NCBI RefSeq assembly: GCF_022763345.1
Contig: NZ_JALEGS010000029.1
Coordinates: 1 to 64,000 of the forward strand
Origin: Phaeodactylibacter sp.
Lineage (GTDB): Bacteria; Bacteroidota; Bacteroidia; Chitinophagales; Saprospiraceae
Direction: 5' to 3'
DNA: 64,000 bases
Position numbers and translations under genes: made by a program. Position 1 is the first letter of the stretch. Every line of letters begins with the position of its first letter. Under the pieces are notes generated by a model, which was not told the origin of the DNA, made no database searches, and saw nothing but the letters and a program-made list of their open reading frames with translations. Positions 27,750-37,431 of the stretch are shown piece by piece.

Positions 27750-29057
27750 ATGAAAAATATAAATCTGATCATAAGCACATTATGCCTGCTGGTCCTTGGT
27801 GCCTGTACTATCGACGAGCAGTTTGATCCCAACGCCCCGAGCGTGAGCGCTATCCTTTCGGAGGCAGAGCCCAACGAGCTGGACCTTTTGGTCTACGGAG
27901 CAGAAGCCCGGATGCGAACGGCCTGGGACACGTACATTACCTCCACTGGCACAGTCGCCCGCGAGCTTTACCTGTTTGATGCGGACCCTCGTAACACAGA
28001 GGATTTGCTAGGCAAAGAAGGGCGGAGCCTGGATAATAACACTTTTTACCTCACTGCGCCATGGGGCACCCGCTATCAGGTAGTGAAAAATGTAAACCTG
28101 CTGTTGGAAGCCCTTCCCAATTCTCAGGGCGCTTCTGAAGCGGAGCTGGCTGGCTACCGCGGCTATGCAAGAACGGTTAAAGCGCTGATGTTCCTGCAGG
28201 AGCTCATGCGCCTTAACGATAATGGCATTCGGGTGGATGTTGCCAACCCGGAGAACCTGGGGCCATTTGTCAGCAAAGCAGAGGCTTTTAATGAAATTTT
28301 CACCCTTTTGGATGAGGCATATGAAGACTTGCAGAACGGTGAATTCCACTTTCAGCTTACAGACGGATATGGAGGTGGATTCGAAACGCCAGAAGGTTAC
28401 GCCGAGTTCAACCGTGCCATAGCGGCCCGTGCTGCTACGTACGCTGAACAGTACGGTAATGCGCTGAGCTATCTGGAAGATTCCTTCCTGGACCTTGACG
28501 GTGACATCACTGTGGGGCCTGAAATGATCTTCAGCACCGCTTCCGGTGATGTACTGAATCCGGTATTTAAAATTCCCGGGCAGAGCGGCGACCAAATCAT
28601 TGTCCACAACTCCTATATCGAAGATATCCGGGAAGGAGATACACGGCTGTCCAAGTTCCGCCCACGGGTGGATGCCACCTCTCAGGACGGGCTGAACGGT
28701 ACGCACGAGACGGCCCTGTACGGGTCTGCACTCGACCCAATCGACATTATCCGAAACGAGGAGCTGATCCTGATCTATGCGGAGGCTAGCATTCAGGAGG
28801 GTAATCTGGATGATGCAGTGACGGCCCTCAATGTGATCCGCAATGCGCATGGACTTGGCGATTATGACGGCGATGTTAACCGCGATGCGCTTATCGAGGA
28901 AATGCTGTACAACCGTCGCTACTCCTTCTGGGGGGAAGGCCACCGCATGTTCGACCTGCGCCGCTATGGTTTGCTGAATGCGGATAACCTGCCGATTGAC
29001 CGGCCTGGTGATCAGGTATTCCAGCAGTTCCCGATTCCGCTCAACGAGAATCAGTAA
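27750..29057 (+). CDS. SusD/RagB-family lipoprotein
   Basis: 435 residues with a lipobox (LVLGAC, Cys19). Alpha-helical tetratricopeptide-like fold typical of SusD, with the C-terminal RYGLLNADNLPIDRPGDQ and final PIPLNENQ region that closes family members. It caps the SusC barrel and binds substrate at the cell surface. Somewhat shorter than many SusD proteins (500-550) but shows both ends. Ends in a strong terminator. Confidence 0.92.
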   Translation: MKNINLIISTLCLLVLGACTIDEQFDPNAPSVSAILSEAEPNELDLLVYGAEARMRTAWDTYITSTGTVARELYLFDADPRNTEDLLGKEGRSLDNNTFYLTAPWGTRYQVVKNVNLLLEALPNSQGASEAELAGYRGYARTVKALMFLQELMRLNDNGIRVDVANPENLGPFVSKAEAFNEIFTLLDEAYEDLQNGEFHFQLTDGYGGGFETPEGYAEFNRAIAARAATYAEQYGNALSYLEDSFLDLDGDITVGPEMIFSTASGDVLNPVFKIPGQSGDQIIVHNSYIEDIREGDTRLSKFRPRVDATSQDGLNGTHETALYGSALDPIDIIRNEELILIYAEASIQEGNLDDAVTALNVIRNAHGLGDYDGDVNRDALIEEMLYNRRYSFWGEGHRMFDLRRYGLLNADNLPIDRPGDQVFQQFPIPLNENQ

Positions 29058-29091
29058 TTGACAAGCAGGCGCCTTAAGCGCTAGTTGTAGT

Positions 29092-29126
29092 ATGCCCCGG
29101 AAGCGAAATAATGGCTTTCGGGGCAT
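29092..29126 (+). terminator. Terminator of the SusC/SusD operon
   Basis: ATGCCCCGGAAGC (29092-29104) pairs with GCTTTCGGGGCAT (29114-29126) with one wobble and a 9-nt loop, followed by TTGTATTTT. Confidence 0.8.
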
Positions 29127-29212
29127 TTGTATTTTAATACGCGGAAACCGACCGTTCCGTAAAGCTTCATTTCAACCGGGCTGCACTTATGGCAGATTGT
29201 TATATCTTTGCC

Positions 29213-29220
29213 GGTACCAC
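29213..29220 (+). promoter_or_regulatory. Candidate -7 element upstream of T9SS type B gene
   Basis: TATCTTTG, perfect to TAnnTTTG, 132 nt upstream of the ATG at 29352; no correctly spaced TTG. It would imply a leader of about 125 nt. Confidence 0.35.
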
Positions 29221-29351
29221 AGCAACAAATCAAATCTCCAATCTTTTTTACCCCGGTCAGCCTTAAATCAGTTTCCAGGTATTGGAAACGGGCGGTCTGA
29301 TCTATGGGGTCGGGCTCCTTTTGTTTTTTGTTTCCGAAAAAATGAATCGCT

Positions 29352-32000
29352 ATGAATATTCGCTTAGCAGGCTTTTGTCTCTTTTTGCTGCTGTTTGGAA
29401 GGATAGGTTTTGCTCAGGATTGTGACAATTTTACCATCACGGTATCAGCGGATACCACATTGTGCACGCCTGGCGAGCCGGTGCCGGTTGGTGCCGTTTT
29501 CTCTACCACGCCATTTAATTTTCAGTGGTCGCCCTCTACCGGGCTGGCCGACCCATCAGCCGCCGTGACAACCGCAACCCTAACTTCGACCCAAACCTAC
29601 ACCATCACTGCCCAGGCGATAGGCGAAAACCTTATTTTCAACGGCGACTTTGCGCTGGGCAATGTAGGGTTTACTACCGATTATGGGCAGGGTAGCGGTG
29701 GGCCAAACGGGCCCCTGCATAACGAAGGTGAGTACCTGATTAGCAACAACCCGATGTCTACCCATGAGGACTTTGCGCCCTGCGGTGATCACACCTCGGG
29801 CAATGGCAACATGATGGTGGTGAACAGCTCCGATCAGCAAAACGATGTCTGGTGTCAGGTGGTGAGCGTTACGCCCGGCACAGACTATGCCTTTTCGGCC
29901 TGGGTCGCTTCAGTGACTACAGAAAACCCTGCGAATCTGCAGTTCTCCTTCGATGGCATGCTGTTGGGCAATACCGCAGAAGCCACCCCGGTCACTTGCG
30001 AGTGGGTGCCCTTCTATGCCACCTGGAATTCGGGGGGCGCCACTGATGTGGAAATTTGCGTGACCAATGTCAACAACGAGTCTACGGGCAACGACTTTGC
30101 ACTCGATGACATCAGCTTCGGCCCGGTTTGCGAAGCCACTGCAGAGCTAACCATTACCGTGGGCGAAACGCCGGGTACAGTCCCTGATGTCGTTTGCGAA
30201 GCTAATACGAACAGCATCCTCTTGTCCTGGTCGCCTACGATGGGGGCAAGCACGTACCAAATGGATGTGCTAGACGGGCCAGTAGGGACCTTCACTTCCG
30301 ATACCACTTACCTGATCGAAGGGCTGACGGAGAATCAGCAGGTGAATTACGAGCTGTTTGCCGCGTCAGCGGAAGGCTGCCTGAGCCACGTCTACTCTGG
30401 AGGATGCACCACGCTGGAATGCCCGGATTACACCTTAGAATTGGAAGGGGCAACCGAAATTTGCGAAGGCTCGCCTTTGGACCTGGCCTTGCTTATTGAG
30501 ACAGAAAGCCCGGGCCCCTTTACGATGGAGTACACCTATAATGGGCTGACGAATACCCTTCCGGGGCTGCAAGCCGGGATGAATAACCTGTCTGTGCCTG
30601 TTCCAGGCAGCGGGAGCATTGCCATTACCAGCTTTTCTGATAGCAGCGCCCCAGCCTGTATCCACAATGGCCCCTTCCCGTCCCTGGATTTCGATGTTGT
30701 GCCTTTCCCGGCTGCCGGAGTAGGGAAGGACCTGGACTTTTGCGCGGCACTGGACAGCCTGTTGGACTTGAGCGGTATTCTGGCCGGAGCGGACGCGGGC
30801 GGGACCTGGGCCGTTACCGCAGGAGATGTACCCGGTGGCGCCCTCGATGCCTCCACCGGGCAATTCAACCTGGCGCAACTGACTACTTCCGGAGCTATCC
30901 AAATAGCCTACATGCAAAACAATGGTATTTGCCAGCCGGATTCTGCCTTTTTCAATCTTGATATCCTTCCGGTTCCTTTGGTGGAAACCGGTGGGCCGTA
31001 CAGCCTGGACTGTGATACCGATGAGGTCGTTGTCGGCAGCCCCGCTATGGCTGGGTTTGCTTATGCATGGACGCCCCTGGACGGAGGCGTGCTGTCCGAT
31101 ACAGGCATCGCTAACCCCACTGCCTCTGAAGCAGGCGATTATCTACTTGAAGTCACGAATACGAGTACCGGATGTACGAACGCGGTCACCCTAACAGTTG
31201 CTGACAATCGGACTACCCCTGAATTAATTGTTAGTATCACCAATCCGGGCTGCACACCTGATGGGACCGGAAGCCTAAGCGTGGATAGTGTTGTTGGTGG
31301 GCAGGCGCCCTATTTGTTTGGCTTAAATGACCAATCGTTGCAGCAGTCCCCTTCCTTTACAGGGTTGCAAGCGGGGAGTTACAGCCTCCGTGTACAGGAT
31401 GGCGGTGGCTGTGAGGGCGTTGCGCTATTTGACTTGGAATCAGCGGCTCCGGGAGGTTTTCGGCTGTTCTCGCCCGGGCAGGGGTCAGCACCCATCATTA
31501 TCCCGGGCGATTCCATAGACCTGGTGGCGCAACCGCTGGACGCAGGTACGGAGCTTCCTGAGAACCTGGTTTGGGAACCGGCAGTATGCCAGGGCTGTGC
31601 AACGGTGAGGGTAAGCCCGGAGCGCACCACCACCTACACCGTTACCGGCACTACGAGTGATGGCTGTACAGTTACAGCAAGCATCGTCGTGGAGGTGAAT
31701 AATGTGGAGCGGATTTATGTGCCTACTGCTTTTTCACCCAATAACGATGGCATCAATGATGTGCTCCGGCCCTACGCCGGCCCGGAATTTGTCCGGGGTG
31801 TCAGCTTCCGCGTTTTCAACCGCTGGGGCAGCCTGGTTTATGAAGCAAGCGATTTCCAGCTTCCTGCTAGTCAGACGGGTTGGGAGGGATTGTACAAAGG
31901 GGAGACTGCTCCGGCAGGCGTCTACGGATATCATTTGGTACTGGAAAGAGGCAATGGCGTTGCTGTGGAGCGGTCAGGAGAAGTAAATCTGATCCGGTAG
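29352..32000 (+). CDS. Secreted multidomain protein with T9SS type B (gliding-associated) sorting domain
   Basis: 882 residues. Signal peptide 1-22; a short Ig-like domain; a jelly-roll carbohydrate-binding-like domain at about 92-260 (LIFNGDFALGN, then paired Cys and YAFSAWV); a fibronectin-III-like stretch near 275-350; several Ig/PKD-like units with paired Cys; and the C-terminal CHU_C domain starting YVPTAFSPNNDGIND and ending in RSGEVNLIR. Type B cargo is exported by T9SS and recognised differently from type A. It follows the SusC/D pair after its own terminator, so co-regulation is not evident. Probably a surface adhesin or polymer binder. Confidence 0.88.
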   Translation: MNIRLAGFCLFLLLFGRIGFAQDCDNFTITVSADTTLCTPGEPVPVGAVFSTTPFNFQWSPSTGLADPSAAVTTATLTSTQTYTITAQAIGENLIFNGDFALGNVGFTTDYGQGSGGPNGPLHNEGEYLISNNPMSTHEDFAPCGDHTSGNGNMMVVNSSDQQNDVWCQVVSVTPGTDYAFSAWVASVTTENPANLQFSFDGMLLGNTAEATPVTCEWVPFYATWNSGGATDVEICVTNVNNESTGNDFALDDISFGPVCEATAELTITVGETPGTVPDVVCEANTNSILLSWSPTMGASTYQMDVLDGPVGTFTSDTTYLIEGLTENQQVNYELFAASAEGCLSHVYSGGCTTLECPDYTLELEGATEICEGSPLDLALLIETESPGPFTMEYTYNGLTNTLPGLQAGMNNLSVPVPGSGSIAITSFSDSSAPACIHNGPFPSLDFDVVPFPAAGVGKDLDFCAALDSLLDLSGILAGADAGGTWAVTAGDVPGGALDASTGQFNLAQLTTSGAIQIAYMQNNGICQPDSAFFNLDILPVPLVETGGPYSLDCDTDEVVVGSPAMAGFAYAWTPLDGGVLSDTGIANPTASEAGDYLLEVTNTSTGCTNAVTLTVADNRTTPELIVSITNPGCTPDGTGSLSVDSVVGGQAPYLFGLNDQSLQQSPSFTGLQAGSYSLRVQDGGGCEGVALFDLESAAPGGFRLFSPGQGSAPIIIPGDSIDLVAQPLDAGTELPENLVWEPAVCQGCATVRVSPERTTTYTVTGTTSDGCTVTASIVVEVNNVERIYVPTAFSPNNDGINDVLRPYAGPEFVRGVSFRVFNRWGSLVYEASDFQLPASQTGWEGLYKGETAPAGVYGYHLVLERGNGVAVERSGEVNLIR

Positions 32001-32007
32001 CGATCAA

Positions 32008-33066
32008 TCAGGCACCCTTTTTTAGGGTGAAACCAAAAGTAGAGCCCAGGCCAGGCGTACTCCGCACGTTGATGGTCTGTTTGTGCGCTTCAATGATGTG
32101 CTTTACAATGGACAAGCCCAGCCCTGAACCGCCGCGCTCCCGGGAACGGCTTTTGTCTACCCGGTAGAAGCGGTCGAAGACGTGGTTGAGGTGTTTTTTG
32201 GGGATGCCCAGCCCATTGTCTGCGACTTCGATGAGGATATTGCCGTCCATATCGTAGAAGCCGATGCGGGTGCGGCCATGCTCTTCCCCATACTTGATGG
32301 AGTTGCTCACCAGGTTGGTCAGTACCTGACGGATGCTCTCCCGGTCAGCCTGTACCTTAAAACTCTGAGAAGCCCCATCCTTGAATTCGAGTGTAATATT
32401 TCGTTCTTTGGCTTTGAATTCCAAGTCCTCAAAAACTTCAGCAGCCAAGGTGTAGATATCAAAGCTCTGAATCTCCAGCATTAGCTCTCCGGATTCGAGG
32501 CGGGAAATGGCTTCCAGGTCTTCCACAATGATGTGGAGGCGCTCCAGGTTCTTGGCGGCTTTTTTGAGAAAGGTGGTGTTGACGTTGGGGTCTTCCAGTG
32601 CACCGTCGAGGAGGGTATGCAGGTAGCCCTGAATATTGAAGATGGGGGTTTTGAGCTCGTGGGAGATGTCGCCAACAAAGTTACGGCGGTACTCTGCCCA
32701 TGCCTTATACTTGTCTAGTTCCTCCTTTTGCTGTTCGGCCCATTCTGCGACCTGTTTTTCTACCTCGTCAATGATGTTTTCGCGTACATCAATGTTTTTA
32801 TTTTTCTCCTGTGGGGAGACTTTGTGCTTATGGATGGTTTTGTAGATGAGTTTGATCTTACGGTAAATGTACTTGCGCAGGTAGAAAATGGTAATCAGAT
32901 ACGCAGAGGCAAACAGGGCAATGCCGAGTAGCGCAAGGGTAAACATCCAAGTGAACTCAAAACGGGCACGCACTACCTCAAGCACCCCCCAGACGAATAG
33001 GGAGGATGCCGTGATGTACAGCGCAACAATTTGTGCAATTTGCTGAGGCGTAGGGTTTTTGAGCAT
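32008..33066 (-). CDS. PhoR-like sensor histidine kinase
   Basis: 352 residues: two transmembrane helices near 12-62 with almost no periplasmic loop, a linker coil, the H-box DISHELKTP (His near 138), N-box NLVSNSIKYG, G1 DNGLGIP and G2 GGSGLGLSI. The absence of a sizeable sensor domain is the PhoR pattern, where input comes through membrane or soluble partners. Its response regulator is encoded 47 bp upstream on the same strand. No phosphate transport genes are nearby, so a phosphate role is inference. Confidence 0.93.
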   Translation of the reverse strand: MLKNPTPQQIAQIVALYITASSLFVWGVLEVVRARFEFTWMFTLALLGIALFASAYLITIFYLRKYIYRKIKLIYKTIHKHKVSPQEKNKNIDVRENIIDEVEKQVAEWAEQQKEELDKYKAWAEYRRNFVGDISHELKTPIFNIQGYLHTLLDGALEDPNVNTTFLKKAAKNLERLHIIVEDLEAISRLESGELMLEIQSFDIYTLAAEVFEDLEFKAKERNITLEFKDGASQSFKVQADRESIRQVLTNLVSNSIKYGEEHGRTRIGFYDMDGNILIEVADNGLGIPKKHLNHVFDRFYRVDKSRSRERGGSGLGLSIVKHIIEAHKQTINVRSTPGLGSTFGFTLKKGA

Positions 33067-33113
33067 CAGGTCGTTGTTATGTTTGATGGGATTATGAGGC
33101 GGTCTTACGGGGT

Positions 33114-33800
33114 CTAAAATTCAAACTTATAGCCAATACCTTTGATGGTTTTGATGTAATGGTCTCCAATCTTTTCCCGGAGTTTCCGGATGTGGACATC
33201 AATGGTGCGGTTGCCAACGATGACGTCCGTGCCCCAAACCTTATTGAAGATTTCCTCTCTGGAAAAGACTTTGCCGGGCTTGGACACGAGCAGGTAAAGC
33301 AGCTCGAATTCCTTTTTTGCCAGTTCGATAACTTCTTCCCCCTTGGTGACGGTGACCCGGTCCCGGTCAATGATGAGGTCGCCTATGGAGAGCGTATTCG
33401 GTTCTTCCCGTTCTTCTTCCCGGCGTTCGGAGCGCCGGAGCAGGGCTTTAATACGGCTGAGGAATACCCGGGGACGGATGGGTTTGGTGATGTAGTCATC
33501 TCCGCCCACGTCTAGCGCCGCAATTTGGGAATAATCCTCCTCTCGTGCAGTGAGGAAGGTGATCAGGGTATGTTCAAACTCTGGTTTGCTCCGCAACTGC
33601 CGGCATACTTCCACGCCGTCCATTTTTGGCATCATGATATCCAGGATGATCAGGCGGGGCTTTACTTGTTCGGCAGTCTTAATGCCATCTTCTCCATTGG
33701 ATGCGGTAAAGACTTCGAATCCTTCCTTAACGAGATTATACCGGATAAAATCAAGTATATCTGGTTCATCATCTACAATGAGAATTTTGACAGGGTCCAT
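33114..33800 (-). CDS. OmpR/PhoB-family response regulator
   Basis: 228 residues. Receiver domain 1-120 with acidic pair DDE (10-12), phosphoacceptor Asp in LIILDIMMPKMDG near residue 54 and Lys in TKPI near 105; winged-helix DNA-binding domain from about 135 to the end (NRTIDVHIRKLREKIG). Partner of the kinase gene that follows. Confidence 0.95.
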   Translation of the reverse strand: MDPVKILIVDDEPDILDFIRYNLVKEGFEVFTASNGEDGIKTAEQVKPRLIILDIMMPKMDGVEVCRQLRSKPEFEHTLITFLTAREEDYSQIAALDVGGDDYITKPIRPRVFLSRIKALLRRSERREEEREEPNTLSIGDLIIDRDRVTVTKGEEVIELAKKEFELLYLLVSKPGKVFSREEIFNKVWGTDVIVGNRTIDVHIRKLREKIGDHYIKTIKGIGYKFEF

Positions 33801-33927
33801 CTATGTGAGGATTGGTTGAAAAAGGGGCTATAATAAATAGTAGCCCAAGTCGCATGCCGTCAAAGTTAACGGCTTCACCAGGCGGATTCAGCGAAAGGGG
33901 CATTAAGTATATGTTAAGAAATGGCGG

Positions 33928-34281
33928 TCAGTCCCGCTCTTCCGGGTCTTTGGACTTGGCGTTGAGCTTTTCCACGCGCTCCATCACCTTATCATAGAGG
34001 GCCTTCATTTCTTCTGGTTTTTCCCGCATGGCCTCCAGTGTTTGCTGCATTTCCACCGAGTCTATGCCGTGTATGGTGTAGATTTGCTGGTAGTAGGTTT
34101 GAGACATGCTGTCCTTGGTTTGGCCTCTGAGGGCCTGCAGGGCAGCTTCGGCAATATGCACATCCGCCAGCACATCAATTAGCTTTTCTTCTGAGATGCG
34201 GGGTTTTTCCTCCGGTGTTTCACAGCCGGAAAAAAACAAGCTAAGGCAGCAGGCAAGCAGGAGTAAGATGGCGTATCGCAT
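33928..34281 (-). CDS. DUF4296 lipoprotein
   Basis: 117 residues with a lipobox (LFFSGC, Cys20) and the DUF4296 helical pattern (LIDVLADVHIAEAAL). The family is confined to Bacteroidota and uncharacterised. Its start overlaps the stop of the SixA-like gene by one base, so the two form an operon, and the two-component system lies downstream after a 127-bp gap. Confidence 0.85.
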   Translation of the reverse strand: MRYAILLLLACCLSLFFSGCETPEEKPRISEEKLIDVLADVHIAEAALQALRGQTKDSMSQTYYQQIYTIHGIDSVEMQQTLEAMREKPEEMKALYDKVMERVEKLNAKSKDPEERD

Positions 34282-34778
34282 TAGGAAAAATACTGTTTCG
34301 GGTAATGAAATTCGCTTAGGCGGCCGGTTTGGGTGGTGAATGCAGCCCAGTCGTCCACCTCTGCATCTACTCTAAACGTCCCGCAGGTCGGAATATTGGC
34401 GATAAAGGTTTCGGCAAAGGAATTGGCAAGGGTGGTCCAGGTAGGATTGTGCCCGAAAAGGTAAACCACTTTCCATGCCGCATCAAACTGCTCGATAAGC
34501 CGCAAAATATCTTCCGGGAAGGCTTCGTAAATGAGTGGTTCTTCCTGCACTTCCGTTTCGGGGTATTGCAGGGCTTTTGCGTAATATTTAGCGGTGGTAC
34601 GGGCGCGCACCGCCGGGCTGCTGATGATGCGGTCCGGGGCTAAGCCTTTGGCACGCAGTAGCTTGCCCATGAATGGCGCATCACGCAGCCCCCGCTTATT
34701 CAGAGGTCTTTGAAAGTCTCTCAAGCTGGCATCCTCCCAACTGGATTTTGCGTGCCTGACGAAGTAAATGGTCTTCAT
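34281..34778 (-). CDS. SixA-type histidine phosphatase
   Basis: 165-residue member of the histidine phosphatase (phosphoglycerate-mutase-like) superfamily, SixA subgroup. Catalytic RHA is at residues 8-10 (FVRHAKSSW); the second His is in FGHNP near 116. SixA in E. coli dephosphorylates the histidine of a phosphotransfer protein; whether this one acts on the neighbouring kinase system is only a possibility. Confidence 0.85.
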   Translation of the reverse strand: MKTIYFVRHAKSSWEDASLRDFQRPLNKRGLRDAPFMGKLLRAKGLAPDRIISSPAVRARTTAKYYAKALQYPETEVQEEPLIYEAFPEDILRLIEQFDAAWKVVYLFGHNPTWTTLANSFAETFIANIPTCGTFRVDAEVDDWAAFTTQTGRLSEFHYPKQYFS

Positions 34779-34981
34779 AGTTAAATGTGCAGATCGGAGG
34801 AGGCACGTTTGCGGGCCCCTCAGGGTTATGGTGAGGGGAAATATAATGCTTTTTGCAAAAGAACAAATCGTTTACAGTTGCAATGTCGTTTGGTAGATTT
34901 TGGAGGCGGTCGGAGTGGGGAATTTAGAAGCAGAATCTGAGGATTCGACTTTTTTCGGTTAATTTGCAAAAAAAACCAGGC

Positions 34982-35773
34982 ATGCATTTTAAGGACAAAG
35001 TGATTTGGATTACGGGGGCTTCTTCCGGGATAGGGGAGCATTTGGCTTATGCCTTTGCAGAGCACGGAGCAGATTTGGTGCTGTCTGCCCGTAACGAACA
35101 GGAATTGCAGCGCGTGCAGCAAAATTGCCCCCGTAGCAGCCGGGTATTGCTCCTGCCGATGGATGTCACGGAATACGATAAGGTTTCCGGTATTACTGCT
35201 AGGGCGATCAATCATTTTGGGAAAATTGACGTGCTGGTCAATAACGCGGGGATCTCTCAGCGTTCTCTTGTAGCGGACACCGATTTGTCGGTAGATCAGA
35301 AGATTATGGATGTCAACTTTATCGGTACGGTGGCAGTCACGAAGGCAGTGTTGCCTTATATGCTGCGCCGAAAGCAGGGGCAAATTGTGGCCATCAGTAG
35401 TGTGATGGGCAAAATAGGTACGCCGAGAAGGTCAGCCTATGCGGCGTCCAAACACGCACTGCATGGCTTTTTTGACTGCCTCAGGGCCGAAGTCTATAAC
35501 AAAAACATCCAAGTGACCCTGATCTGTCCGGGCTACGTACATACCAATGTTAGCATTAACGCCCTGACCGGTGACGGTTCGCCCAACAACAAGATGGCGC
35601 AAACAACTAAGCAGGGGCTGGAGCCCAATGATTTCGCCCGCAAAGCACTTCGGGCGATTTATAAAAAGAAAGAAGAGGCCTACATCGGCGGCAAGGAGAT
35701 TATGGGCATTTACCTGAAGCGTTTTCTGCCCGGTGTGTTGTCTCGGGTTGTGCGGGGCATGGATGTAAATTAG
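34982..35773 (+). CDS. SDR-family oxidoreductase
   Basis: 263 residues from the ATG at 34982 (MHFKDKVIWITGASSGIG); the frame opens earlier at a TTG. Nucleotide motif TGASSGIG (10-17), NNAG near 89, catalytic YAASK near 156. The C-terminal extension is of the dehydrogenase/reductase (DHRS7/YqjQ-like) type. Substrate unknown. It is transcribed alone and ends in a symmetric terminator shared with the convergent gene. Confidence 0.87.
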   Translation: MHFKDKVIWITGASSGIGEHLAYAFAEHGADLVLSARNEQELQRVQQNCPRSSRVLLLPMDVTEYDKVSGITARAINHFGKIDVLVNNAGISQRSLVADTDLSVDQKIMDVNFIGTVAVTKAVLPYMLRRKQGQIVAISSVMGKIGTPRRSAYAASKHALHGFFDCLRAEVYNKNIQVTLICPGYVHTNVSINALTGDGSPNNKMAQTTKQGLEPNDFARKALRAIYKKKEEAYIGGKEIMGIYLKRFLPGVLSRVVRGMDVN

Positions 35774-35800
35774 TGCAGCAAGTTGCTGTATTGCAAATTA

Positions 35801-35836
35801 ACAAAGCCCCGGCAGAAATCTCTGCCGGGGCTTTGT
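35801..35836. terminator. Bidirectional terminator
   Basis: Perfect 16-bp stem, ACAAAGCCCCGGCAGA (35801-35816) against 35821-35836, with an AATC loop, between two converging genes. A-rich before and T-rich after, so usable in both directions. Confidence 0.9.
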
Positions 35837-35849
35837 TATAAGGATTTAC

Positions 35850-37301
35850 TTATTGCTTGACCACACTTTTTGTGCTCGTACCCTTTTGAGTAGTAATTTG
35901 AATCTGGTACAATCCACCCGGCAGACTGCTCAGATCAAACGCTGTATGATGTGTGCCGGAAGAGCGCACCGAAAACTCCTGAGTTTGGAGGACCTGGCCC
36001 ATTGCATTCAGGCAGTTGAGTTGTACCGGGCTGCTTTCCTCCAGAACATACTGCACCTGTACCAAGTCCGTTGCAGGATTTGGAAAAACGGACCACTCTG
36101 TCACCGGTTCCACATTACTTCGGGTGCTGCTTACATTGGCTGTAGCCAAAAACTTCACTGCAACTTCTGAACCCAAGAAAGTGCTAAGGTCTAAAACAGA
36201 GTTGCCAAATTCATCCAATAGCAGGAAGAAGCCGCCTTCATTGAGGCCATCTCCTTCCTCATCGTAGAAGCGTATTTCGTAGCAGCCTTCGGTTTCGAGC
36301 GAGAGGCTGATTTCTTCGTAAGTACTGTTGGCGAGCGTGCCTTCGGCGGCGATATTACCATTCTCATCCACGATTTGCCAGCGGTTATTGTGGTCTTCTG
36401 CATCACTATCAGACTGAATGTAAAGGTCCAGGTTTAGAGATACTTCTGGTGCTTTGATGAAGGGAACAGCCACTTCATTGTTTGACAGATCATCATCTGA
36501 TGCCGCCAGAGAAAGGGTGAATGCATTTATCCCTGGGTCTAGGTCTACATTTTCAAACAAGACGGGGGCTTCTGCACCCGTAGCCAACTCGCCTGTCCAC
36601 TCGTAAGTATCGAGCAGCTCGCCTTCGCGCCGGAGTTCTATCGTGGCAGAAGTCAATGGTGCACTGCCGGAATTGTATAGATTGGCCCCAACCGAGCCAT
36701 CGTAGCAGGAGCTGTTCCCGATATCAAAAGTGTGAATGGCTGCATCTTGCTCCAGCAAAAGCTCATCTTCGCAGGAAAAAGCCTGGTTGACGACATAGTT
36801 GACAGACCAGTTGGAAGGGCCAGACCACATCTGTGGTACTTTGACTTGCATATCCGGGCAAATCATGACTACCGTTGGGAAGCCTTGCAGCCCATAGGCC
36901 GCCTGTAACCGGAAGTTTTCCACGTCTATCATAGGGTAGGGGGTGCCATTGACCCAATTGCCCTGGGAGGGGCCTGCCTGCCCCGTGAGTTGTTCGTAGG
37001 TCGTATTCGGGTCGCCTTCCACAAAAATGACCATGATTTCGTCGCTGCCTTCAGGGCCATAAGTTTCATAGACTTCTTCCATCACGCCGCTTGTATGCAA
37101 AGCCCAGCAGGGGGCACACCAAGCAGCTGAGATGATCATAACGACGGGTTTGCCCTCGCTGAGGTAGTCGTAAAGGCGATGGTCGTTGCCATTAATGTCG
37201 GTGAGTGTGAAAGGCGTAGCCCATGCTCCGGGCTGAAGCTGAGCCTGCGCGGTAAATGAGGTAACCAAAGAGAGTAAGAGAATGAAGTAAGTGTTTTTCA
37301 T
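35850..37301 (-). CDS. Secreted thioredoxin-fold protein with T9SS type A sorting domain
   Basis: 483 residues. Signal peptide 1-20; a TlpA/redoxin-like thioredoxin domain at about 22-170 with redox-active CAPC (near 62-65) in the context SAAWCAPCWALH; a PKD/CARDB-like middle with a GNSSCYDGSV motif; a second beta domain near 290-375 (YEISLSLETEGCYEIRFYDEEGDG); and a sorting domain from FPNPATD to the end. A T9SS-exported protein with an apparently active thioredoxin motif probably acts on disulfides at or outside the cell surface. Confidence 0.88.
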   Translation of the reverse strand: MKNTYFILLLSLVTSFTAQAQLQPGAWATPFTLTDINGNDHRLYDYLSEGKPVVMIISAAWCAPCWALHTSGVMEEVYETYGPEGSDEIMVIFVEGDPNTTYEQLTGQAGPSQGNWVNGTPYPMIDVENFRLQAAYGLQGFPTVVMICPDMQVKVPQMWSGPSNWSVNYVVNQAFSCEDELLLEQDAAIHTFDIGNSSCYDGSVGANLYNSGSAPLTSATIELRREGELLDTYEWTGELATGAEAPVLFENVDLDPGINAFTLSLAASDDDLSNNEVAVPFIKAPEVSLNLDLYIQSDSDAEDHNNRWQIVDENGNIAAEGTLANSTYEEISLSLETEGCYEIRFYDEEGDGLNEGGFFLLLDEFGNSVLDLSTFLGSEVAVKFLATANVSSTRSNVEPVTEWSVFPNPATDLVQVQYVLEESSPVQLNCLNAMGQVLQTQEFSVRSSGTHHTAFDLSSLPGGLYQIQITTQKGTSTKSVVKQ

Positions 37302-37431
37302 CTGTATTCAGGTGATTTACTTGTGAAAAAATAGTAGTTACCAAAATACTTGAATTTACAGTTTGCTGCAACAGGATTTGACGAAAATCAGGCTTTGACC
37401 GATGAAGAGCTTATCCGGGGGGGAGCAATGC

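Noticed and set aside
28008..29126. 372-codon minus-strand frame
   Set aside because: Shadow of the SusD gene; its start lies in the terminator stem.
32013..32029. CACCCT/AGGGTG hairpin as terminator after the T9SS type B gene
   Set aside because: Short stem lying inside the last codons of the histidine kinase; no T-run after it.
33076..33098. Possible fourth copy of the 20-bp box (ATGTTTGATGGGATTATGA)
   Set aside because: Needs an inserted base and a further mismatch, and no hairpin follows; probably chance.
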